A DNA stretch of 64,000 bases from Hypoxylon rubiginosum (Eukaryota; Ascomycota; Sordariomycetes; Xylariales; Hypoxylaceae). Position numbers and translations under genes: made by a program. The stretch spans positions 1,488,001 through 1,552,000 of the forward strand of contig CADCXA010000016.1 of the NCBI GenBank assembly GCA_902806565.1, given 5' to 3'. Of this stretch, positions 9,440 through 19,213 are shown piece by piece (position 1 is the stretch's first letter; every line of letters starts with the position of its first letter). Below the pieces are notes generated by a model that was not told the origin of the DNA, ran no database searches, and worked only from the letters and a program-made list of their open reading frames with translations.

Positions 9440-11924
9440 TCACGTCTTGACTAGGTTCCTAGCTCTCCGTCTTTCATCCTCGTTGAGTACCCAGTCTATG
9501 CCGTCCTCGCCATCGTCGCCGCCCAATTCTTCCCACTCTTCATCCTCCATGTCGGCCACCATGAGTATCTGCATCACTCTCGCAAATAGCTCCCTGACAG
9601 AGTAGTTTCCTTTCGAAACTATGCTGACGATACCCGAGAAATCCCGCTCCATCCGTATCGCCCCGTATGCGCTTGTCTTTCCGCTATAACTCCAAACTCT
9701 CTTCTCGAGCGTCTTGGATAGGTCGGTTGCTGTAAGGTCTACCAGTAAAGTGAATGTCTTGGGTGTCATCAGTCGTGCAATCGGTTTCATGAGCGTGTCC
9801 CATCCATGTTCGAATCTCCGCTGGACGCGGTCCATCACCTCATCTTCCTCTTCGTCATTCAACCGCGCAACCTCTGCTAATTCGTCTTCGGAGCGCCAAT
9901 AATCCGCATCACGGAAGGCCTCGACAAGTACCGGTTTTAGTCTCGGCTTGACGACGGCAGCAAAAAGAACTCTCAAGGCATCAGATATTAATTCCGAAGT
10001 CTTGAGAGAAAATGTAGAGCTGAGATTCTTGAGCGCCGAGGTCACAAACGTGAGGTCGTGCTCGAATGGGAAGGATGCAGCAAGGGCGTTGGGATGGGCT
10101 GCTCCATTGGGTTGGTCGGGGGAAGCTCCTAGTTGTTGTGTGATGATACGAGTCAAGTAGTCTTTTGCGACATCGAGGCTGTTGATGAGCACAATGAACG
10201 ATATTATCTTGTTTTCCGGCGGGAGTCCTCCTTGTATCACTGGCTGCGGATAAGACTCGTCTCGCATCCTCCGCTGGACCATTCCGATGAAGTCCGACCC
10301 TCCTAATACCCTTCCGATGTCTGGGATAACCGAACCTATTACCTCGCGTTGTAACGTCGATATTACTTTCTGAATTATTGCACTAACGATATACATAACA
10401 TCGTCAACGGCTGAGATAATGTAAGGTGCATTCGCGTCGATGGGCTTGTTGAGACTCAAGGAAAGACCACTAGGCGATTCATCCAGCTGGAATGCCTTCT
10501 CAACCGATCTCCTAAAAAAGAACAACGCCAAAGAATTGTAAGGCGTTGTAAGCCTAGCTGATATCTTCCGGCTAAGATCGGACTTCGTAACGACCTCTGG
10601 TATTGATAGAGGGGCGTCTTCAGGGGTATCGGGATCCTAATAGAGCTTAGTATTTGGCAAGCCAAAACCGGCAGAAGGTTCTTCTTACCTTGCATTTTCC
10701 AGCGAGGAATCTCGAGTATAATGACCACCGGCCCAGCATGACGGATATCTCACTAAGTAATCCGTCTACTTCTTTCATATCTACACCCTCGTCTTCACTG
10801 TCCCGGGGGTTGGTCCCGCTACCTATCGCCGGCGAGTTCATCCTCGGTGTACCTGTAAGCGTCCTCTGCGGCGTCAAGAAGCTCTGTACTAGAAAAGAGA
10901 ATGGATAGCTCTTTGCGTCTGTCAGTTTCCTATCAACCCCTCTCTCATCGCTCCACGAATCCAAAACGATGCCGCCTTGCACGTCGGCTTCCATTTGGAG
11001 TCTTTCTATGACCTTAACCATCTTGCCTTCACCATAATGTCTCTCTACAAGACCACCATGACTCTCCACAATTTGGGCAATATGCTCAAATAGTTTCGTA
11101 AGCGCGTTGGCGTAGAAGAATCCATCTCTACTCCCGGCGTCTCCAGGGGTTGCTTTCAGTGTCGCCCTAGCTGTGCCAGCGACGCCTTGACACACATACC
11201 GCCCGTATACATCTAAGCCGACATCGCCTCTCCCTATCAGAGGGAATAACTTAAAGAACCTCGTGACCTTTGCGCCGTCACCTTCTTTGGCTGCCTTTTC
11301 AAATTCTCGTAAAAACAAACCGCATAAGCTTTCTTTAGCATTCTCGAGCGTTATCCAAGGCGCATCAGGCACTTCAACACTCGGTACCATAGAAGCGGCG
11401 AAGCCACCGCGTATAATCGGTTCCGGTACCTTGCTTGCGCGGGAGATATAGCCTGCCGCCGCCTCCCAGTCTTGCGGCGCACCCATACTACCTACAACTC
11501 CGTGGACGCATGCCTTGAGCTCTGCGACCTGTTCGACGACCTTCAATGTTTGCTGTACCCGATCCTTTTCTAGGTCGAGCCCCTTAACTCGGCTAGAGAG
11601 CCGCCCCGCGGTGTCGGCAGCCGAAGAGAGCATCCCATTGCTAATAGATCTCGTTGCAATGACTTGAGAGCCGAGATTCGCACGGAGTAGATCTAACCGA
11701 CCTAACTCGCGAGATAAGTCGGCTTGCGAAGAGAGAAGCGCATTGAGGCGATCTGTTATAACGGTCTCGCGGATATGCAGAGCAGCCAATGCGGTGCGGA
11801 CGTCGGAAAGTGTTGAGGCATCGTGAATGGAAGGGCCTGAAGAGGAGCTACCATTTAGCTTGTCGGAACCCTTTTTCGTAGTTGGGGCTGAGGAGTTGCC
11901 ATTGGGGAGGTTGTTGGCGGACAT
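9440..11924 (-). CDS. COG4: Conserved oligomeric Golgi complex subunit 4
   Basis: Subunit of lobe A of the COG tethering complex, which acts in retrograde traffic within the Golgi. Two exons (minus strand 11924-10689 and 10636-9440) join in phase 0 across a 52-nt intron to give 810 aa, in the family range. The ATG at 11924 (MSANNLPNGNSS) is the first in frame; upstream codons in the frame lack ATG. The N-terminal part is a coiled coil (TALAALHIRETVITDRL, LLSSQADLSRELGRLDLLRA, then LDLEKDRVQQTLKVVEQV). The COG4 domain covers the middle, with FFKLFPLIGRGDVGLDVYG as the most typical motif, and the second exon supplies the helical C-terminal part (FFRRSVEKAFQLDE, VDDVMYIVSAIIQKV, and RMERDFSGIVSIV). 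A short Ser/Gly linker follows the start. Confidence 0.95.
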
Positions 11925-12550
11925 TGAGATATTGGTATTGGTTGTGGGAGGAGCATATCGACGTTGAGGTGTCAAGCGTGAAATTGTGAAACTGGATCTC
12001 GATTACCTGTCTCGTTCGTGGATTCGAGGTCGAGATACGAATGGGACAGCGATGGGCGTTTTATGGTTGTAGCGAACCAACTAGATGATTTTGTACCCCA
12101 CCAATTGATAGGGCTTAGAGGCACTGTAAAGAACGTCAGCTAAGCTTTAACATGAGCTTGCATGCGCTGAAATTAGAGCTGCTTCTGCCCAATTAACGCC
12201 GTGTGCACTGAATGACATAGCTGGGCGACTTAATCGATAAGCTTACTGTAAACCCAATTATCAGTCGTCGCTGCCGTCTGGTTGTACAGGACTTTTATTT
12301 GTATGAGTCACTTTGAAGTCCTAAGGTTTACACCTTACAAACAACTTTTACAAAAGATTTGCAGTAAATGAAGAATAAGCATTATCGATCTTGATCAACT
12401 TCTTCTTTCCAATCACGCTAACCTCACTTGCCCCAAGACCTGAAGCTTTTCATATCATTCAACAAATTGGCGTTTAGAACAAGGGGTGTGAGGTTGAACA
12501 CTGCTCGAGCTGTATTCGACTTTTACAGCACAATCAGCACAATTAGCACA
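11925..12550. other. Divergent promoter region COG4 / SUA5
   Basis: About 630 bases between two divergent start codons. It must hold both promoters; there are CA-rich tandem pieces (CAGCACAATTAG-like) just before the SUA5 start. No specific factor site recognised with confidence. Confidence 0.5.
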
Positions 12551-13927
12551 ATGTCTCAAGATCTTCCGAAGATGAGCACGCGCATACTCAAAGTATGGGA
12601 AGGGGAGCTAGGGAAATTCAAAGAAGGTGAAAACCAGGAGAAGTTAGGGCTATGGGAAGTTTCTCAGATCGACTCACCCGGCATCAAATCTCTTCATGAG
12701 GTGGCAGATTATCTCAAGACCAAGGATACACCTGTTGGATTTCCAACCGAGACTGTCTATGGACTAGGAGCCGATGCAACGAGAAGCGCAGCGGTTAAAG
12801 GCATCTATGCTGCAAAAGGAAGACCGTCGGACAATCCTTTGATCATCCACATCGCAGATTTAGAGATGCTTCGAAATCTTCTAGCCCCTGCCACCGAGAA
12901 CACAACCAACAACATAACTGACACTACAACCGATACCAGCCATGATCGAATTCCCGAGATATATAAACCTCTCATAGAAAAGTTCTGGCCGGGACCCCTG
13001 ACAATACTACTCCCCAATCCGACTCCGTCCAAGCTAGCCCCTGAGGTGACGGCGGGACTCAAGACTTTTGGTGTTCGGATGCCAAAGTCACCCTTTGCAC
13101 TCTCACTGATCAAACTGACGGGTGCCCCCTTGGCAGCCCCATCAGCAAACGCTTCTACAAAACCCTCACCAACCACTGCCCAGCATGTGTTAGAGGACCT
13201 AAACGGCCGCATCGAGCTAATACTGGATGGTGGTCCTTGTCTCGTCGGTGTTGAGAGCACAGTAGTGGATGGTCTATGTGATCCTCCTGTAATTCTGAGA
13301 CCAGGTGGTGTGAGCATAGACGAATTACGGAGCTGTGCTGGTTGGGAGAAGGTCGAAGAGGCCTACGAAGACGAAAGCGAACTGGGCAAATCTGCGCCGA
13401 GAGCCCCAGGGATGAAGTATAAACATTATAGCCCAAAGGCAAAGGTTGTTCTTTACGAGGCGCGTTTCCCGTACGGCAAGGACGGTGTAATGCCACAAGA
13501 AATCGACGGGATGATACGGAATGAACTAACCCTGTTCAAAACGTCGGGGGGACTCCATAAAACATCATTACAAATCGGTGTAATACGGACTCGACACTGG
13601 AAGCTTGGTGCTGGATTGTACTGCGGAGACTTTAAGACACGAGAGACGGTGAAGACAGATGCCGGTCAGGATAGCCAGGAGACGATTGAGCTGGACGTCC
13701 AGGAAGCAGACCTTTATCCCAGCAAAGGACCTAAAATCGGAAGGCTCATGGATGTAAGCATAGGAGAGGACACTAGGAGCATAGCACAAGGGCTGTTTTC
13801 GGCATTACGGGAACTGGATAGGAGAGGGGCAAGAGTCATATTTGTAGAGGGTATACTAGATGACGAAGACATCGGCGCGGCAGTCATGAATAGGCTGCGC
13901 AAGGCAGCATCAACGATTAAGTTGTAA
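12551..13927 (+). CDS. SUA5: Threonylcarbamoyl-AMP synthase (Sua5/YrdC)
   Basis: Makes threonylcarbamoyl-AMP from threonine, bicarbonate and ATP, the first step of the t6A37 modification of ANN-decoding tRNAs. Intronless, 458 aa from the ATG at 12551; the frame is open further upstream (to 12428) but has no ATG there. The YrdC domain runs from about residue 50 to 270, with PVGFPTETVYGLGADAT, the binding motif KGRPSDNPLIIHI near residue 88, KFWPGPLTIL, RMPKSPFALSLI and GAPLAAPSANAS, and ending in GVESTVVD and ILRPGGVS. The motif APGMKYKHYSPKAKV opens the linker to the C-terminal Sua5 domain, which ends with GLFSALRELDRRGARVIFVE. A Thr/Asn-rich insert (about residues 116-136) interrupts the YrdC domain. 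No mitochondrial leader is obvious from this start, though the upstream open frame could encode one from a non-ATG codon. Confidence 0.96.
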   Translation: MSQDLPKMSTRILKVWEGELGKFKEGENQEKLGLWEVSQIDSPGIKSLHEVADYLKTKDTPVGFPTETVYGLGADATRSAAVKGIYAAKGRPSDNPLIIHIADLEMLRNLLAPATENTTNNITDTTTDTSHDRIPEIYKPLIEKFWPGPLTILLPNPTPSKLAPEVTAGLKTFGVRMPKSPFALSLIKLTGAPLAAPSANASTKPSPTTAQHVLEDLNGRIELILDGGPCLVGVESTVVDGLCDPPVILRPGGVSIDELRSCAGWEKVEEAYEDESELGKSAPRAPGMKYKHYSPKAKVVLYEARFPYGKDGVMPQEIDGMIRNELTLFKTSGGLHKTSLQIGVIRTRHWKLGAGLYCGDFKTRETVKTDAGQDSQETIELDVQEADLYPSKGPKIGRLMDVSIGEDTRSIAQGLFSALRELDRRGARVIFVEGILDDEDIGAAVMNRLRKAASTIKL

Positions 13928-14073
13928 TAAGTCATAGATCACAAGGGGTACGACCGCCCTGATCAACTCAATGATATCCCATTAAGAAGACATAACGACT
14001 TTTTACCAACGCCATGCCGAGTTCTACGTTTAGGATCATCTCATAATAATTTCCATTGAAGAAGTGCAATCGC

Positions 14074-14801
14074 TCATAGACCTTGTCTTAGCCAGTCCGT
14101 CAATTTGGCCCTCCCTAATTGTGCCAAATTGTTCACACCCTGTTCGCTAAGGTCGATGCGGCTCAAGTTGACATCTTGCGTCGGTGCCTTGCTGACTCTC
14201 TGCACGATGATTGTCGGGTCAGTCTCGAGGATGATGCCGTCATCTACGATTTCGTCGATAGCTAGCGAAACCAGATCGTAGTTCTCAATTATCGTCCGCT
14301 TGTCGACGGATTGCCTGTCCCCTTGTTAGCCCTAATCCTATCCCGAACCCAGATATTCCTCGGTGAATCGGCATACTTGAACAATAGGTGTAACGAATCC
14401 CTTAGCGCTAGGATGACGTTGTATAGCAGAACCTCGTTCTCGTCCACGCCGCCCACGACATACATCATTACGTCGGACTCCATCTTATACAGCACGATCC
14501 GGTTGTCGTAGAGGATGATATCGCCCGTCTGTTTTGCGGTCTTCTCCAGCAGGCCCTTCTCGAAGGTCTTCTGCGACTTCACGTCTGCGAAGGGGCCACT
14601 AGGTTGGTGGTGATGAGTGGTAGATGCTACAAAGACAATTTGTCAGCAGCTGTAACGTCTTCGGCGCGATACTGGTCTCGACATACAGGCAGTGGGCGCA
14701 TGGTGGGGTGCGTTGTAGTATTTCGCAAATATCCTAGAGCCATCGTCGACATTGAGAATGATGATGGCATTCACCGAGGATAGAGACATCCCGGGCGCCA
14801 T
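14074..14801 (-). CDS. RET3: Coatomer subunit zeta
   Basis: Small subunit of the COPI coat that drives retrograde Golgi-to-ER vesicles. Three exons on the minus strand, 14801-14687, 14626-14377 and 14314-14074, join in phases 1 and 2 to give 201 aa, the usual size. The start MAPGMSLSSVNAIIILNVDD is typical; a second ATG four codons on is also possible. The longin-like core is seen in DGSRIFAKYYNAPH, then SQKTFEKGLLEKTAKQTGDI, YDNRIVLYKMESDVMMYVVG, NEVLLYNVILALRDSLHLL, and VDKRTIIENYDLVSLAIDEI with DDGIILETDPTIIVQRVS. The introns are 60 and 62 nt with consensus borders. It shares a divergent promoter of about 500 bases with MCM4. Confidence 0.96.
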
Positions 14802-15109
14802 ATTCGAGGTACAGGTATAGTTCGGAGGAAAAGTTGGGTGCGGTGGTGTAGATACGAAGGTCGTTGAGGTCGTTGATAAACAATCGGCAAGTATCTCGAA
14901 ATAATACCAATGTTCAATGCCAGCATATCAAAGTTCAAGGTATACCGCATGTGCCCAGGTGGCATCTGGGACCTCGCAGGGGTGCAAATGGATAAATTGT
15001 TTTGGCGAATCCGCTTACCAGAGGCCCCGCACTATGCTCAGCATAACCTAGCACAATAATATGCACATCCCAAGCAAAGTAATTAAATTGCTTGCATAAA
15101 TTCCACTTT

Positions 15110-15166
15110 ACGCGAAAAGTCGCGTCCAACCCCTTTTCGACGCGCTCCAGTCCCGTTTTTACGCGA
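15110..15166. promoter_or_regulatory. Cluster of four ACGCG (MCB/SCB-like) elements
   Basis: Four copies of ACGCG lie within 57 bases in the divergent region between zeta-COP and MCM4: ACGCGAAA at 15110-15117, the reverse complement of ACGCGA at 15120-15125, ACGCGC at 15140-15145 and ACGCGA at 15161-15166. In yeasts, ACGCG is the core of the MluI cell-cycle box bound by MBF, and CGCGAAA matches the SBF box; both activate G1/S genes, MCM genes included. The placement about 140-190 bases before the MCM4 start fits such control. That this fungus uses it so is inference. Confidence 0.65.
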
Positions 15167-15302
15167 AGGGCGTTATACATCCCACTTGTGGACTCAATCT
15201 TCTCTGCCACCCACTTTCTTCCTTACTTCAAGTCAACAGACAACACTTTATTCATACACGAGGCAAACTTCTCATAAAACATCTAGTTTGCGTTTAATCA
15301 AG

Positions 15303-18300
15303 ATGTCGTCGCCGTCTGCCCGTCGTACTCGATCATCCCAGGCTGGAACTCCAAGCCGGAATACACGAAGTTCTCAAGCCCCTCCCAGCAGTCCTGCGAA
15401 TGGAGGCCCGTCCCAAAATGGACCTCAGAATGGGAACACTCCTCGCAACAATCGCACATCCCAATTGGCATCGAGCCCTATCTTTTTTCAGTCTTCCCCG
15501 TCCAATGCAAATGATAGAAGCTCCCCTGCCTTGCGTCACAACACTGACAGCCAAAGTACCAACCCCAATCTCGATGCTGCCCCTAGTTCACCCCTACGCC
15601 AGAGCGATGGCGACCGCACACCAAGAGCCAGGTCTCTCATGGGTGGTAAGTACAACTTTATCACGAGGAGGGACTACGAACGTTCTAATCAATATCATAG
15701 AATCTTCCCCTATTCGCTACGAGCCAAGCTCAAGCCCTGGTCGTGCTTTAGGCTCCCAACCCGACCTTCGAAGCGAGAGCAGCAACTTATTTGTTGGAGC
15801 ATCTGAAACTCCCCGAGCCAACAGAGTAAACCGCAGAGGCGATATCAACTCGGAAATCTTCGGTAGTAGTGTTCGAGGTGGTAGCCGCGTCATTTTAGAC
15901 AACGCTGGGCGCGTAGTTCGAGAGATTCATTCCGACGCTGCAACGTTTTCCAATCTAAACCCAAACACCTCCGATGCTGATGCTCTCGGCGGCCGTGACA
16001 ATGCGACAATTTGGGGTACTACAGTGTCCATTGACGACACTTACGCCGCATTCAAGGACTTCTTACGGAACTTTACGAAGAAGTATCGCATGTGGAATGA
16101 AGGAATGACGACTGAAGAGACAGACGCTGACCCCGAAGCTACTTCGAAGCCATACTGGGAAGGGCTTCAGAATATGCTCATTCTTGGTCAACGAATCCTA
16201 TACGTAAACATCCAGGACTTCAAATTGTATCCACCAACAAGAAAGATGTGGCACCAAATCCAGCATTACCCTCAGGAAATCGTGCCACTTATGGACCAGT
16301 CGGTACACGACTTAATGATCGAACTTGCGCAGGCTGAGATGGCTAGGCAGAGAAGCCAAAGCAACGGGGCCACCGGGACACAGCGTACCGCTCCTCCAAG
16401 CTCTGACATGCAGGTTCCGAGCTCAGAGCGAGGCGAAGAGCCTCAACCCTCTCAACAACGAGCTCCGCAAGGTCCTACTCTCGAGGAGAAGGTTATGGAT
16501 CAAAACTACACGACCCGACCCTTTGGACTAGATGAGGTCATCAATTTGAGAGACCTGAATCCGTCCGATATGGACAAACTCATCTGTATCAAGGGTCTTG
16601 TAATTCGGACGACACCCGTTATTCCCGATATGAAACAAGCTTTTTTCCGGTGCAGTGTTTGCAGTCACTCGCTTCTGGTCGGCCTAGACCGAGGCAAGAT
16701 TCGAGAACCTACTGAATGCCCGAGGTACCTATGCAACTCGAAAAATTCGATGCAAATCATCCATAACAGGTGCGAATTCGAGGACAAGCAGGTCATCAAA
16801 CTACAGGAGACTCCTGACGCCGTACCTGCCGGTCAGACGCCGCACTCTGTGTCGGTCTGTGTCTACAATGAGTTGGTGGATTTCTGCAAAGCTGGTGACC
16901 GCATTAAGATTACCGGCATCTACCGAGTTAGCCCGGTCAGGGTCAACCCGCGCCAACGCTCAGTCAAGAGTATATTCAAGACTTTTGTCGATGCCATCCA
17001 TGTCGCCAAAGTGGATAACAAGCGAATGGATATAGATCCTTCAACTCTTGATCAAGAAACTAATGATTCGGATAACATGATTGAGGAGACTCGCACGATC
17101 TCTCCCGAGGAGGAGGAGAAAATCAAGGCCACTGCCGCTCGTCCTGATATCTACGAGCTTCTCTCCCGCTCGTTGGCTCCATCCATTTTTGAGATGGACG
17201 ACGTGAAGAAGGGTATCCTCCTACAGATGTTTGGAGGAACGAACAAGACGTTTGAGAAAGGTGGCAGCCCGAAGTACCGAGGCGACATAAACGTCTTACT
17301 ATGCGGTGATCCGTCCACGGCCAAGTCTCAACTACTCAAGTATGTCCACAAGATTGCACCTCGCGGTGTGTATACCAGTGGCAAAGGATCTTCTGCAGTT
17401 GGTCTTACTGCGTATGTCAGCCGTGACCCCGAGACTAGACAACTAGTTCTCGAGTCTGGCGCTTTAGTTCTATCGGACGGTGGCGTCTGTTGCATCGATG
17501 AGTTCGACAAAATGTCGGACTCTACGCGTTCTGTTCTTCACGAAGTCATGGAACAGCAGACCGTCTCAGTAGCCAAAGCTGGTATCATCACTACACTAAA
17601 CGCCAGAACAAGCATTCTAGCCTCGGCCAACCCAATCGGCTCTCGATACAATCCCGATCTTCCTGTTCCGCAAAATATTGATCTTCCGCCCACCTTGTTA
17701 TCACGTTTCGATTTGGTTTACTTAGTCCTCGACCGTTTCAATGAGTCAAACGACCGCAGATTAGCTCGCCATCTGCTTTCCATGTATCTCGAAGACACTC
17801 CACAGTCCGCGCATTCCAACGATGAGATATTGGTAAGTGCACTCACTCATTACTCTCTACAAGATAGTACATCACTGACACACACCTTTTAGCCCGTGGA
17901 GTTCTTAACGTCTTACATCTCATACGCCCGAACACACATCCACCCAGCGTTATCACAAGATGCGTCAAAGGCTCTCGTCGAAGCGTACGTCAAGATGCGC
18001 AAATTAGGCCAGGATGTGCGAGCAGCGGAGAAGCGTATCACTGCCACAACCCGTCAACTCGAGTCGATGATCCGTCTTGCGGAAGCACACGCCAAGATGC
18101 GGCTTTCGAAGACGGTCACCAAAGCGGATGTTCACGAGGCTGAGCGGCTTATCCAGTCAGCGCTGAAGACGGCAGCGACGGATGCTCAAGGCCGCATTGA
18201 TATGAGCCTCCTCACGGAAGGTACCAGCGCCGCGGAGCGGAAGCGCAAGACGGAGCTGAAGGAGGCTATCCTGCGGTTGTTAGATGAGCTTACTAGTGGC

Positions 18301-18474
18301 GGACAGAGTGTCCGATGGAGCGATGTCAGCAGACGATTGGGCGAAGGAGCGAGTGTTCCCATCGAGCCAGCCGACTTTGCTGAGACTATGAGAGCACTTG
18401 AGATGGAGGGTGCCATTATGATTACTGGCGAAGGGGCGAGGAGGAATGTGAGACGTATGACCGGTGTTGCGTAA
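15303..18474 (+). CDS. MCM4: DNA replication licensing factor MCM4
   Basis: Subunit of the MCM2-7 helicase loaded at origins in G1. Exons 15303-15645, 15701-17832 and 17893-18474 join in phases 1 and 0 to give 1018 aa. The first 170 residues are a Ser/Pro/Asn-rich disordered tail with many SSP and SPxR sites, as expected for a kinase-regulated MCM4 N-terminus. The OB-fold domain carries a zinc finger with Cys pairs in CSVCSH and CPRYLC (from about residue 431). The AAA+ module has Walker A GDPSTAKSQ (about 650), Walker B with IDEFDKM (about 712), ASANPIGSRYN, and the arginine finger LLSRFDLVY. A winged-helix C-terminus follows (SVRWSDVSRRLGEG). PVPQNIDLPPTLLSRFDL marks MCM4 among its paralogues. 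Both introns are 55-60 nt. An ACGCG cluster lies upstream. Confidence 0.98.
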
Positions 18475-19213
18475 ACGAACTTGGGGGTCTAGCAGTTGGA
18501 AAGGAAGAGGATCAGGTACAGTCCCTGATGGGATGTTTAAGTGCCCAGGTGTTGAGGATAACTTGGCTGGGGTAATTCGTCTATACCGGCTGGCGTCCTT
18601 GAGATGATTAAACGTTCTGAGAATCGGATATGCGATACGGGTTAGCAAATGACTTGATGATGGGTCAACTTAATACAGTAAATGATAAAGTGTCCGATGA
18701 AAGCAAACATTTTGATTTAATTTGCGTTCAACCTTGGCAGTACATTCCAGCTTGAAATAAGACAGCAAGTTTCATTCATATCAATTATGAGTTCATATTA
18801 GTTCTTAGGAAATACCTGAGGGCTATTCCTTAACATTAACTTACGTATTTCGACTATCTCAAAACATATTTCATACAGTTGGTTCACGATCTATATTCTG
18901 TTGGTGCATTAGAGAAAAGCCGGCAATGCTCTCCAACATTGCGATATGCAGAGTATGCAGCTCGTGTCCAATTTTCCCGACTTGCACAAACCATTATTGG
19001 TTCAGAATGACGTCAACTCTTTCTCCTCGTGTTTCATAGAAATGGACCACGACATGCCGATATCGAAGCTGGACGGCTTTGATGTGGTTCAGGGTCCAAC
19101 AGCTGCCTTTGCAGGTAGAAAAAGGAGCTCTCCTCGCTGATATCTTATCCCTGGATAATCCTCATTCTTGTTTCTCCTGAGTAGCCAATTGAAGAGTAAT
19201 TAGTGTCCGAACA
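18475..19213. other. Intergenic between MCM4 and the GH2 gene
   Basis: AT-rich; the short open frames here have no family likeness. Should include the MCM4 3' UTR and the GH2 promoter. Nothing else seen. Confidence 0.5.
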
